Shown one piece after another: positions 47,016-55,379 of a DNA stretch of 64,000 bases. A program made the translations under genes and the position numbers. Where the stretch lies: positions 1 through 64,000 of the forward strand of contig NZ_MKKE01000015.1 of NCBI RefSeq assembly GCF_001942305.1, in the 5' to 3' direction. Position 1 is the first letter of the stretch. Each line of letters opens with the position of its first letter. Origin of the DNA: Saccharomonospora sp. CUA-673 (GTDB lineage Bacteria > Actinomycetota > Actinomycetes > Mycobacteriales > Pseudonocardiaceae). Below the pieces are notes generated by a model that saw nothing but the letters and a program-made list of their open reading frames with translations, did not search any database and was not told the origin of the DNA.

Positions 47016-47123
47016 TCAGCGGCCGGCCGACTCGCCCCGGTACGGAACGAAGCCGCGGCCGACATCCTGAATCCTGTTCAGCTCGGCGACATAGCGACGA
47101 ATCGCGGTGTAGATCACTCGCAT
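47016..47123 (-). CDS. 35-residue small protein of unknown function
   Basis: A short gene starting at ATG 47123: MRVIYTAIRRYVAELNRIQD and a further 15 residues ending in GESAGR. A perfect Shine-Dalgarno sequence, AAGGAGGT (complement of 47130-47137), lies six bases before the start, better than for almost any other gene here. The peptide is basic (+3 to +4), with an amphipathic N-terminal helix and a Gly/Pro/Tyr-containing tail. Two hairpins, one an evident terminator, follow. It is therefore a self-contained unit and not an unused frame. I do not recognise a family; a regulatory, membrane-associated or signalling peptide are all possible. Confidence 0.6.
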   Translation of the reverse strand: MRVIYTAIRRYVAELNRIQDVGRGFVPYRGESAGR

Positions 47124-47509
47124 CGTGACACCTCCTTCCTGAACCGCGCTCGCCGTCCCATTGGCGAAGGACTCGACGCCTCGGCGCATAACGCTGCCGC
47201 ACTCGCGAGTTATGGGATTGCCGGGAGAGACCCTCGGCGCTGGGGGACGTGGCCCAACGCACCCCCGAATGTGCCATGTCCGCAGGCCCACGCGCCAGCC
47301 CGCAAAAGTGCGAAAAATCGCAGGTCAGAGGTGTAATACGCACCCCGCCCATGGCGATTCCCATGCGGGAGCCATTCCGGCCTTCACCCGGCCCCGCACG
47401 AGGAGTTCCCAAGGGCCATGTCGCTTGGTCAACACTGCCACGCGGAGCGTGTCCGGTTGGGTGGCGGTGGGAGACGGGTGGGAGCGACCATGGGGCCCAC
47501 GGGGGCTTC
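47124..47509. other. Intergenic region upstream of the small gene
   Basis: 386 bases with no convincing gene. It should hold the small gene's promoter on the minus strand. An imperfect dyad TGCGAAAAATCGCA lies at 47310-47323, inside the reverse complement of the motif found at 46786-46799; CATAAC and GTTATG flank ACTCGCGAGT (47188-47215). Confidence 0.35.
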
Positions 47510-50500
47510 TTACTCGCCGTTGCGGCGGCGTTTGGTCAGGGCCGTCAGTGCCGCACCGGCCACCAGCAACGCCACGCCGAGCGCGAGCGGCACTCCGATG
47601 TTCGCGCCGGTCTGCGACAGCTTGTCCTCCCCCGCTGCGCCGTCCGGGTGGGTCCCGTGTGGACCGCCGGGCGGCACCGCTCCCTGGTCACCGGGCGGCG
47701 GCCCCGGATCGGCCCCCGTCGGCACCGGAGGCCCGGTCGGGTCCGTCGGGTCCGTCGGACCGGTCGTCGGCGGCTGGGTCGGCGTGGTCGGAGACGTCGG
47801 CGACGTGGGTGTCGTCGGTGTCGTGGGCGTGGTGGGCGACGTGGGCGACGTCGGTGTGGTCGGTGACGTCGGGGTCGTGGTCGGTGTCGGATCGGGGGTA
47901 CGGCTGTTGGTCACGGTCGTGACGTGCGGATCGCCGGCGTTCTCGGCGTCCACCGCGATGATGCCGCTCGTGCGGTCCGCGGGCAGGTCGTAACCGTCCG
48001 GCGCGGTGCGCTCGAACCAGTAGTAGTCGCCGAAGTCCAGCTCCCCGACCTCGCACCGGCCGTCCTCGCCCGTCGAGCAGCTGCCGACGAGTTCGTCGTC
48101 CGGATCGGGTGCGTCGTCGGTGTAGCCGTCCTCGCCGTCCCCGTCGACGTCGCGGTACAGCTCGAACTCGCTGCCCGGCAACGGATCGGAGTCGTCGGCG
48201 TCGATCTTCTCCACCGTCAGTTCGGACAGCATGCGGTTCACCGCCGTGCACACGGCTCGCCCGCCCGGCGCGAGCTGCCAGTTGTTCGGGTCGAGCGGTT
48301 GGTAGGCACGGGTGACGCCGGTGCGGCACGTCAGGTCGTGCAGCAGGTATCCGTCCGGGCCGTCGACCTCGGCGATCGCGTACGGCTGGTTCGGCCGCAC
48401 GTGCTGGTTGCCGCCACCGGGGACGTCGTGGTCGTGCCCGCCCGGCGGCACCGGGTCGCGCGGGCTCAATCGGAACGTGAAGTCCTCCGGCTGCGCGTCG
48501 CCGCCCTCGACGACCTTGACGACGTTCATCGTCGACGTCATGTTCACGGCGGTGCATTCGACGTCCTCACCGAGCGGCACCGCCACGGCACCCTCGCTGT
48601 CGGTCGAGAACGCGCCGCCACCGGAGCCCGTGGTCTGCGTGCAACCCCAGGAACCCGTCGACTGCGGGAACTCCAACGGCTGCGTGCGCTGGTCGTTCTG
48701 CACGTAGTGCACGACGTCGTGCGGTGCGGGTCCGTCGGGTTCGGGCTCGTCGGCCTGCTCGGCGAGCTGGTACACCGCGCCCGGCGTCACGTCGGCCCAT
48801 GCCGTCTCGGTGCGTCCGCTCGGCCCGGGCAGCGCGCCGTCCGGGCCGATGCCCTGCAGCTGCCACCACTGCGGGTCGAGCTCGCCGCCGTGGACGACCT
48901 TGGTGAGGCGCAGCCGGCTGTGGCATTCCACCTCGTTGGTGATCGTCCATTCGTTGACGCCCGGTTGCAGCGGCATGTTCGCCGGCGTTCCCGGGGTGAT
49001 GTCGGTGCCGTCGGTGCCCGTGCCCGCGATGCTGCTGCCCGTCAACTCGCAGTTGGTCGGACTGATCCCGACGTTCTCGTTCACCGCCACCGATCCGTCG
49101 TCGGCGACGCTGTATCCCTCGCGGCTCACGCTCCACGGCTGCGCGCTCGCGGGCGCACCGTCCGGGCCGTCCAACGTGAGCGACGCCGTGAGCCCGGGCG
49201 GCTGCGAACCGTGGTTGTAGCTGGTCGTGCTGGTCTCACCGTCCGGGCCGGTGGTCGTCGTGACCTCCCACTGCTTGTGCACGACGGCCGAGCCCGCGGT
49301 GAAGTCCGGCGCTCTGTTGTAGACGGTGCACGAGATGAACCCGTGCATCCCGATGTCCTCGATCGTGAACGCCTCGGGGTTGTCCGGATCGGGTGTCACC
49401 GGAACCGGCACGTCCTCGCCGGTCGCCTTGTTGACACACGCCGTCTCCTGCGGCATCGACTCGTAGCCGGGTTGCTGCGTCTCGGTGATGCCCACGTCGA
49501 CCGGCCCGGGGTCGAACTCGAGGTCGAAGTTCGTCGCACCCGTCTGCGGATCGGTCTGCGCGGTCGCCGGTTCGACGGTGCCGGAACTGGTCTCCGCGGC
49601 GAACGTCCACGGGTTGTTCGGGGTGTAGGCGTCGTCGATCGTCCCGTCGTAGGGCACGATCTGCTTCACCACCGACACCGAGGGCGCGCAGTTGCCCAGC
49701 ACCAGGCCGTGCAGCGCCTCGGCCGCCTCGCCGTAGTCGGGCGTCTGGAAGTAGTCGGCCTCGTGGATGTTCGTGCCGTCGTAGCCGGTGCGACCCGAGA
49801 TGGTGCGCAGGTTGTACGCGGCGCCCTCGGTCGAGACGCCGGCACCGACACCGACCGCCATGATCCGCGTGCCCTGGCTCTTGACCAGGTTCGCCGAGGC
49901 GTTGGCGTTGCCCAGTTCGCGGAAACGGGTGTAGCCGCTGCCCGGGTCGTTCGGTCCGCGGCTGCCCACCGGATTGGGCCCGTACACGGTCGGGTTGCCG
50001 TCCGTCAGCATGATCGCCATGTCGAACTGCTGGTCCGCGGCCGCCGTCTCGTTGGCCTCCGCCACCTCGGCGAGACCCCGGTCCCAGTTCGTGTAGTTGG
50101 TCCCGGGCGAGTCCCAGTCGGCGTAGAGATCGCGGAACGCCTGGTTGTCGGAGTTCGTCGCGACCGGGAGCAGACCCGTGTTGCCGTCGTAGCCGGCCGC
50201 GGGTGAGTCCGTGCCGAACGTCAGCAGCGCCGCCTTGGACGGAGTGCCGCGCAACGACGTCACGAAGTTGTCCAGCGCGTCCTTGATCTGCTCGACGTTG
50301 TCGCCGACCGAACTCGACAGGTCCACGACCAGCGCCACGTTCAGCCCGCAGTCCTCGTTCATCGGCGGGTTCTCCCGCGACATCGGGATGACACCACCGG
50401 ATGCGGTCCGGCGTTGGAACTCGGGCACGTTGCTCTGCGGGCTCGTCTGCAGGCCGGGGTCGGTGATCCAGTTGCGGTCGGCGCCGTACGAGGAGTACGT

Positions 50501-50983
50501 CTGGCCGGCCACGATCACGGGCGTCTGGAAGACGTGCCGGATCGAGCGCATGTCGTTCTGGTTACCCAGCAGCGGACCGGTCTGCCACTGCGGGTTCGCG
50601 TAGTGCCCGCCGTCGGCGCCCGTCGCGGCCAGCCACAGCCGGCGATTCTGCGGCAACTGCGCCGTGTCGACGGTGAACGTGCACCAGCCCTGGGCGTCGG
50701 AGGTGCAGCTGAACAACGGCGTTTGCCTGGTGAACCCGTCGTTGTCGTCGATGCTCGCCTCCGGACTCGTCGGGAACAGTCCGAACTCGGCGCCCTGGAG
50801 CGGTCCGATCGTGCTCGGCCCGGTGCGGATGTCGCCGACGTAGGCGCGCACGATCGCCGTGTTCCCGGTCTGCGCGGCCGTCGGAGGCGGCGGGATCAGC
50901 ATCATGCCGACACACGCCAGGACACCGAGCAGCGCGAGCGGCCCACGCCGCGTCGTTCGAGCGGGCTTCCGACCGGAAGACAC
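47510..50983 (-). CDS. Cell-wall-anchored VWA/SpaA-like surface protein
   Basis: An 1157-residue exported surface protein. A basic signal peptide (GPLALLGVLACVGMMLIPPP) is followed by a prealbumin-like segment, then a von Willebrand A domain with MIDAS motif LVVDLSSSVGDN near residue 215 and later IMLTDGNPT. The long middle holds several SpaA/DUF5979-type beta domains with repeated LRLTKVVHGG, NVVKVVEGG and LTVEKIDADDSDPLPGSEFE openings; the last is a Cna-B/SpaA module. A Thr/Pro/Ser-rich stalk precedes the sortase signal LSQTG, a hydrophobic helix and the basic tail KRRRNGE. Such proteins are pilus-tip-like adhesins. GTG 50983 has AAAGGGGA upstream. No sortase gene is in the window. Confidence 0.87.
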   Translation of the reverse strand: MSSGRKPARTTRRGPLALLGVLACVGMMLIPPPPTAAQTGNTAIVRAYVGDIRTGPSTIGPLQGAEFGLFPTSPEASIDDNDGFTRQTPLFSCTSDAQGWCTFTVDTAQLPQNRRLWLAATGADGGHYANPQWQTGPLLGNQNDMRSIRHVFQTPVIVAGQTYSSYGADRNWITDPGLQTSPQSNVPEFQRRTASGGVIPMSRENPPMNEDCGLNVALVVDLSSSVGDNVEQIKDALDNFVTSLRGTPSKAALLTFGTDSPAAGYDGNTGLLPVATNSDNQAFRDLYADWDSPGTNYTNWDRGLAEVAEANETAAADQQFDMAIMLTDGNPTVYGPNPVGSRGPNDPGSGYTRFRELGNANASANLVKSQGTRIMAVGVGAGVSTEGAAYNLRTISGRTGYDGTNIHEADYFQTPDYGEAAEALHGLVLGNCAPSVSVVKQIVPYDGTIDDAYTPNNPWTFAAETSSGTVEPATAQTDPQTGATNFDLEFDPGPVDVGITETQQPGYESMPQETACVNKATGEDVPVPVTPDPDNPEAFTIEDIGMHGFISCTVYNRAPDFTAGSAVVHKQWEVTTTTGPDGETSTTSYNHGSQPPGLTASLTLDGPDGAPASAQPWSVSREGYSVADDGSVAVNENVGISPTNCELTGSSIAGTGTDGTDITPGTPANMPLQPGVNEWTITNEVECHSRLRLTKVVHGGELDPQWWQLQGIGPDGALPGPSGRTETAWADVTPGAVYQLAEQADEPEPDGPAPHDVVHYVQNDQRTQPLEFPQSTGSWGCTQTTGSGGGAFSTDSEGAVAVPLGEDVECTAVNMTSTMNVVKVVEGGDAQPEDFTFRLSPRDPVPPGGHDHDVPGGGNQHVRPNQPYAIAEVDGPDGYLLHDLTCRTGVTRAYQPLDPNNWQLAPGGRAVCTAVNRMLSELTVEKIDADDSDPLPGSEFELYRDVDGDGEDGYTDDAPDPDDELVGSCSTGEDGRCEVGELDFGDYYWFERTAPDGYDLPADRTSGIIAVDAENAGDPHVTTVTNSRTPDPTPTTTPTSPTTPTSPTSPTTPTTPTTPTSPTSPTTPTQPPTTGPTDPTDPTGPPVPTGADPGPPPGDQGAVPPGGPHGTHPDGAAGEDKLSQTGANIGVPLALGVALLVAGAALTALTKRRRNGE

Positions 50984-51179
50984 GTTGGCCGTCCCCTTTC
51001 GCTGATCCCACGGCCCCGGCCCCGGTGCGGAATGCGCCCACCCGAAAGGGCACTGGATTGGACCTCGAGAATGGTTGTAACACGCCTGGAAACCGCCCGC
51101 TCGCCGACGATCCGCCACGCTTTCCCGGCACGCCCCGAGATTGCTCCGTTGGCGTGACCGAGGTTTAAAACGACCCCCG

Positions 51180-51290
51180 CCGTGTCAGCACCTCATGCGG
51201 GCGTGTCAGCAACTCACGTCGCCGTGTTGGCATTCCATGCGGGCGTGTCAGCAATCTGCGTCGGTTCGTTGGCGATCCACGTCGGAAGAA
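51180..51290 (-). repeat. 21-bp repeat array 6 (five reverse units)
   Basis: CGTGT cores at 51181, 51202, 51223 and 51244 in exact 21-base steps, with a fifth degenerate unit near 51265. It lies in the 398-base divergent gap between the VWA protein gene and the gene at 51382; the remaining gap (50984-51179 and 51291-51381) shows nothing further beyond expected promoters. Confidence 0.9.
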
Positions 51291-51381
51291 CTGCGCCGTT
51301 CCGGTGAAGATCGAAATGCGATCTTGGAGGTTCCGAGTGCTTCACCCATGATCGGGCGGTTGTCGAGCTGGGGAGGTGGAC

Positions 51382-52041
51382 GTGGGCGGGCCGGATCAGC
51401 CTCGAGATTCGAAGGGTCGTTGGACGAAGAAGCGCAGCGTCGCCGTCGTGGGAGTGACGGCCGTCGTCGCCTACGGACCGGTGACCGGTGGAATGACGGC
51501 CGGTACGGGTGGGATGTCGATGAAGGCGGGAATGACGCAGGCGAGCCCGCAGGCGTTCACCAAGAGCACCCAGGCGGTGAAGAAGGGCCGACCGGCGCAG
51601 GCGCTGCGGCACCTGAAACTGAAACGGCCGGCGCGGAAGGTCGAGCGGGCCCTCGAATGCGGCATCAACTCGTACGGCGAGGTGCAACGTTTCCTGATCC
51701 GCAATCCGTGTCGGTCGCTCGACCGGTCGTTGTTCACCCTCGACGACGAGCACGGGAACCGCATGGTCGTGTCGATCTCCTGGGTTCGGATGCCGACGTC
51801 CGCGCAGGCCGCGCGGTTGCGGAGGATCGCCGACGTGTACGGCACCGGCAACGTCTCACCACTGCCGGGACATGTGGTCGGGGCGGGCGATATCGAATGG
51901 ACCGGCCGCAATTACGACTCCCGGCGGATGCGGCAGACCACGGTGATTGCCGAAACGGAACCGGTCCACGGCGAGATCGACCCCGAGTACCTCGACAACG
52001 TCGCCGAGTTGGCGGTCCACTTCCCGCGCCCGAAACGCTGA
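51382..52041 (+). CDS. Unknown protein, basic, possibly secreted
   Basis: A 219-residue protein. It opens with polar residues and KGRWTKKRS, then a moderately hydrophobic stretch (VAVVGVTAVVAYGPVTGG) followed by Met/Gly/Thr-rich sequence, and a conserved-looking core with two cysteines: ECGINSYGEVQRFLIRNPCR, then FTLDDEHGNRMVVSISWVRM and the C-terminal part rich in charged residues. I recognise no family with certainty. GTG 51382 lies six bases after GGGGAGG. Its TGA stop is itself part of the first unit of repeat array 7. Confidence 0.65.
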   Translation: MGGPDQPRDSKGRWTKKRSVAVVGVTAVVAYGPVTGGMTAGTGGMSMKAGMTQASPQAFTKSTQAVKKGRPAQALRHLKLKRPARKVERALECGINSYGEVQRFLIRNPCRSLDRSLFTLDDEHGNRMVVSISWVRMPTSAQAARLRRIADVYGTGNVSPLPGHVVGAGDIEWTGRNYDSRRMRQTTVIAETEPVHGEIDPEYLDNVAELAVHFPRPKR

Positions 52042-52137
52042 CACGACGACGTGGATTGCCAACACGACGACGTGGGGTGCTGACACGGCGACGCGAAACG
52101 CTGACACGGCGACGCCGAACGCTGACACGGCGGCGGC
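52039..52137 (+). repeat. 21-bp repeat array 7 (five forward units)
   Basis: ACACG at 52041, 52062, 52083, 52104 and 52125, exact 21-base steps. The first unit supplies the stop codon of the upstream gene (CTGACACG) and the array ends three bases before the stop codon of the convergent sigma factor gene, so it occupies the entire intergenic space. Confidence 0.95.
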
Positions 52138-52139
52138 GG

Positions 52140-53411
52140 TTACAGGGTGGTTTGTTTGCGGCGGAGGATGGTGCGTTCTCGGGGGTTGGCGCAGAGGGAG
52201 ATGGCGCGGTCGAGTTCCGTGCGGGCCTCCGACACGCGGCCGAGCCGGATGAGCAGTTCCGCGCGCACGCCGGCCAGCTGGTGCGAGCGGGCGAGGGCGT
52301 CGGAGTCGGCGAGACCGTCGACGATGTCGAGCGCCTCGGCGGGGCCGCGGGCCATCGACACCGCCACGGCCCGGTTCAGCTCCACGATCGGTGACGGCGC
52401 CAGCCTGCCCAGCGCTTCGTACAGCACGACGATCCGGTCCCAGTCGGTGTCGGCGACCGACGGGGCGACCGCGTGGCATTCGGCGATCGACGCCTGCAGC
52501 CCGTAGTACCCGAGTCCGCGGCCGATGCGCGTCGCCGCCGCCAGCGCCGCCCGTCCGCGGCGGATCGCCGAGGAGTCCCACAGCCGGCGGTTCTGGTCCT
52601 CGAGCAGCACGGGTTCGCCGTCGGCGTCGGTGCGCGCGGGGAACCGGGCGGCGGTCAGCTCCATCAGCGCCGACAGGCTGTGCACCTCGTGCTCGCCCGG
52701 CATGAGGCGCGTCAGCACGCGGCCCAGCCGCCGCGCCTCGCGGGCGAGGTCGATGCGGATCAACGCGTCGCCCGAGCTCGCCGACGACCCCTCGGTGAAG
52801 ATCAGGTAGACGACGCTGAGCACGGATCCGAGCCGCGCGCCGAGCTCGTCGTCCGGCGGCACGGTGAACGGGACCTGGGCCGCCGACAGTGTCTTCTTCG
52901 CGCGCGTGATGCGCGCCTGCACGGTGGCCGTCGGGGCGAGGAACGCCCGCGCGATCTCGTCGCTCGTCAGACCGCCGACCACGCGCAACGTCAACGCCAC
53001 CTGCGCCTCGCGCGAGAGCACCGGGTGGCACGAGGTGAACATCAACGCCAGCACGTCGTCGTCGTCGGAGGAGTCGTCGGGACCCGCGGCGCTCCCCGAG
53101 GAGCCGCCCCCGTCAGGCGACATGTCGACACCGGAGGCCGCGGCGAGGTCGGGCAGTCGCTCGTCGAACGCGGACCGCCTGCGGAACGCGTCGACGGCCC
53201 GGCGCCGGCCGGTCGTCAGCAGCCACGCCACGGGGTCACGCGGAACGCCCTCGCGGGGCCAGTGGACCAGCGCCTCCGCGAGGGCTTCCTGTGCAACGTC
53301 CTCGGCCAGCGCGAAATCGCCGGTGTAGCGGGTGAGCGCACCGACGATCCGCGCCGACTCCATCCGCCAGATCGCCTCGACGCGGCGCCTGGCCTCGACG
53401 TGCTCGGTCAC
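52140..53411 (-). CDS. ECF42-type RNA polymerase sigma factor
   Basis: A 423-residue sigma factor. Region 2 (about residues 15-80) includes IVGALTRYTGDFALAEDVAQ and WLLTTGRRRAVDAFRR; region 4 has VALTLRVVGGLTSDEIARAF and TVQARITRAKKTL. The long C-terminal extension (about residues 195-423) is helical and TPR-like, the hallmark of group ECF42. This group is controlled without an anti-sigma factor and is paired with DGPF-domain proteins, as here 7 bases upstream. An acidic Asp/Ser insert links the regions. Confidence 0.92.
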   Translation of the reverse strand: MTEHVEARRRVEAIWRMESARIVGALTRYTGDFALAEDVAQEALAEALVHWPREGVPRDPVAWLLTTGRRRAVDAFRRRSAFDERLPDLAAASGVDMSPDGGGSSGSAAGPDDSSDDDDVLALMFTSCHPVLSREAQVALTLRVVGGLTSDEIARAFLAPTATVQARITRAKKTLSAAQVPFTVPPDDELGARLGSVLSVVYLIFTEGSSASSGDALIRIDLAREARRLGRVLTRLMPGEHEVHSLSALMELTAARFPARTDADGEPVLLEDQNRRLWDSSAIRRGRAALAAATRIGRGLGYYGLQASIAECHAVAPSVADTDWDRIVVLYEALGRLAPSPIVELNRAVAVSMARGPAEALDIVDGLADSDALARSHQLAGVRAELLIRLGRVSEARTELDRAISLCANPRERTILRRKQTTL

Positions 53412-53418
53412 CCGAGGC

Positions 53419-53838
53419 TCACTTCTGGCCGAGCTGCTCCCGCCAGCCGCGTTCCTTCTGGATCCACTCGTTGTCCTGCGGGAACTCGTCGATCTCCGAG
53501 ACGCGGCGGATCTCCATCTTGCTGCCCGGCCCCTGCATCGGCGCGCGCTTGGCCCATTCGACGGCCTCCTCCTTGGAGGCGACCTCGAGCATCCAGAATC
53601 CGTTGAACAGTTCCTTCGTCTCGCCGTACGGGCCGTCGGTGACGACCGGGGTGTCGCCCGAGTAGTCGACGACCACGCCCTGGTCCTGGGGGTCGAGGCC
53701 CTCGCCGCCGATCATCACCCCCGCGTTGATCATCTCCTCGTTGAACTTGCCCATGACGGCGATGACCTCGTTGAAGTCGACGTTCTCGTAGGCGGCGAGA
53801 GTCTCGTCGGTGGCCCGCATGATCAGCATGAACTTCAT
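53419..53838 (-). CDS. DGPF (YCII-related) protein, partner of the ECF42 sigma factor
   Basis: A 139-residue protein of the YCII/DGPF family: MKFMLIMRATDETLAAY at the start, VVTDGPYGETKELFNGFWML carrying the name-giving DGPF-like motif (here DGPY), then EEAVEWAKRAP and IEIRRV-like sequence. Proteins of this type are always found beside ECF42 sigma factors and are probably part of their regulon; the activity is unknown. It is the first gene of the minus-strand pair and lies 7 bases before the sigma factor gene. Confidence 0.92.
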   Translation of the reverse strand: MKFMLIMRATDETLAAYENVDFNEVIAVMGKFNEEMINAGVMIGGEGLDPQDQGVVVDYSGDTPVVTDGPYGETKELFNGFWMLEVASKEEAVEWAKRAPMQGPGSKMEIRRVSEIDEFPQDNEWIQKERGWREQLGQK

Positions 53839-53996
53839 CGTCGGCTCCTTCGCTGTGAAGCCCCCTGGTGGAGCTTCTCACCACAAGGTCGAACGGGCAC
53901 CCCCGCGAATCGACACCGCCGCGAAAAAACTCGAAACGGCCCGATTCGTCCCGTTTTCGTGGTGGCGACCGGGGGCCGTGTCGTACCGTCACGCGC

Positions 53997-54437
53997 GTGA
54001 CCTCGACCGTTCCCGACCCCCGGCGACTGGCCTCGACGGTCGCCGCGTGCCGGGAGCTCATCGAGACGCGCTTCGCCGACGAGATCGAGCGGGGCGCGGC
54101 GGCGATGCTGCTCGACGACGGCACGATCCACACCGGAACCGCCCCGGACGTCGTCAACCCGGCCGTCGAGCTGTGCCACGAGGTCGAACCGTTGACGGCG
54201 GCGTTCCGGCTGGGCCGGACGGTCGTCGCGTCGGTGTGTCTCGCGCGCGAGGCACCGGGCCGGTTCCTCGTGCTCAGTCCGTGCGGGGTGTGCCGGGAGC
54301 GACTGGCGGCGCACGGACCGAACGTCGTGGTCGCGGTGCCGACGCGCGCCGACCCGGCCGAGCCGACCTGGCTCCCGCTGCACCGCGTGTTGCCGCACTA
54401 CTGGGCGGCGATCTTCGACGACGTGCCCTGGCGCTGA
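53997..54437 (+). CDS. Cytidine/blasticidin-type deaminase
   Basis: A 146-residue zinc deaminase. The two metal motifs are VELCHEVEPLTAAF (the C-x-E helix, with His in place of the usual Ala) and LSPCGVCRERLAAHG (PCxxC). Length and layout match tetrameric cytidine deaminases and blasticidin S deaminases. Substrate is uncertain. GTG 53997 precedes TSTVPDPRRLAS; the in-frame upstream region from 53868 shows no ribosome site and is disregarded. It diverges from the DGPF gene. Confidence 0.78.
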   Translation: MTSTVPDPRRLASTVAACRELIETRFADEIERGAAAMLLDDGTIHTGTAPDVVNPAVELCHEVEPLTAAFRLGRTVVASVCLAREAPGRFLVLSPCGVCRERLAAHGPNVVVAVPTRADPAEPTWLPLHRVLPHYWAAIFDDVPWR

Positions 54438-54509
54438 GGCTCTGGCGCTGAGGAGTCCCCGGGGTACTGACGGACCCGCGGTGTCGGGGGTTCATGGCAC
54501 TCTTGTCCG

Positions 54510-54947
54510 GTGACCACCGATGCAGATGCGCGCATGCGGGTGCTCGCGTCGCTGCGGCGGGTGCGCGACCGGATCGACCGGGAGTACGCCCAGCCGCTCG
54601 ATGTCGAGGCGCTGGCCCGCGGCGTGCACATGTCGGCGGGCCATCTCAGCCGCCGGTTCCGCGAGGCCTACGGCGAGTCGCCGTACGCCTACCTGATGAC
54701 GCGCCGGATCGAACGCGCCATGACGTTGCTGCGCCGCGGCGATCTGAGCGTCACCGACGTCTGCTTCGCGGTCGGCTGCGGTTCGCTGGGCACGTTCAGC
54801 ACGCGGTTCCGGGAACTGGTCGGCATGTCGCCGAGTCGATATCGGTCGGAGCAGGCGGGCGCGACCGCGGGGATGCCCGCGTGCGTGGCCAAGCAGGTGA
54901 CGCGACCGATCAGGAATCGAGAAGCGCTCGGCGCGCACAGGACCTAG
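54510..54947 (+). CDS. Short AraC-family transcriptional regulator
   Basis: A 145-residue protein consisting almost only of the AraC DNA-binding domain: first helix-turn-helix LDVEALARGVHMSAGHLSRR, second DVCFAVGCGSLGTFSTRFRE, followed by GMSPSRYR. There is no sensor domain. It lies 9 bases before the VOC gene and probably controls that small unit. Confidence 0.88.
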   Translation: MTTDADARMRVLASLRRVRDRIDREYAQPLDVEALARGVHMSAGHLSRRFREAYGESPYAYLMTRRIERAMTLLRRGDLSVTDVCFAVGCGSLGTFSTRFRELVGMSPSRYRSEQAGATAGMPACVAKQVTRPIRNREALGAHRT

Positions 54948-54956
54948 TTTGATGCC

Positions 54957-55379
54957 ATGACCAGCACAGATCTCACTATCGCCCAGGCCATGCTCCCGTT
55001 GGCCGACCCCGACGCCTCGCTCGCGTTCTACCGCGACGTGCTCGGTTTCGAGGTCCGCAACCACGTCGAGTACGGCGACATGCACTGGATCACCGTCGGC
55101 CCGCCCGGCCAGCCGGGGACGTCGATCGTGCTCTACCCGCCTGCCTCGACGCCCGGCCTCACCGACGAGGAACGGCGCCTCATCGAGGAGATGATGGCCA
55201 AGGGCACGTTCGCCATGATCAACCTGTCGACGCCGGACGTCGACGCCGCGTTCGCGAAGGTCCAGCAGGGCGGCGACGTCGAGGTCGTGCAGGAGCCGAT
55301 CGACCAGCCGTACGGCATTCGCGACTGCGCGCTGCGCGACCCCGCCGGCACCATGATCCGCATCCAGCAGGCGGGGTGA
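54957..55379 (+). CDS. Glyoxalase/VOC superfamily protein
   Basis: A 140-residue protein with paired beta-alpha-beta-beta-beta units: MLPLADPDASLAFYRDVLGF in the first and INLSTPDVDAAFAKVQQGGD, DCALRDPAGTMIRIQQ in the second. Superfamily members are metal-dependent lyases, isomerases or antibiotic-binding proteins. Cotranscribed with an AraC regulator upstream and an F420-type reductase downstream (overlap of four bases), so detoxification is plausible but unproven. Confidence 0.87.
   Translation: MTSTDLTIAQAMLPLADPDASLAFYRDVLGFEVRNHVEYGDMHWITVGPPGQPGTSIVLYPPASTPGLTDEERRLIEEMMAKGTFAMINLSTPDVDAAFAKVQQGGDVEVVQEPIDQPYGIRDCALRDPAGTMIRIQQAG

Noticed and set aside
46886-47123. The small gene as a transcription-attenuation leader for the SLC13 gene
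   Set aside because: A strong terminator and a 340-base gap separate them, and the peptide has no run of a single regulatory amino acid.
4817-52137. The 21-bp arrays as CRISPR
   Set aside because: Units are tandem without spacers, only 21 bases long, and no cas gene is present.
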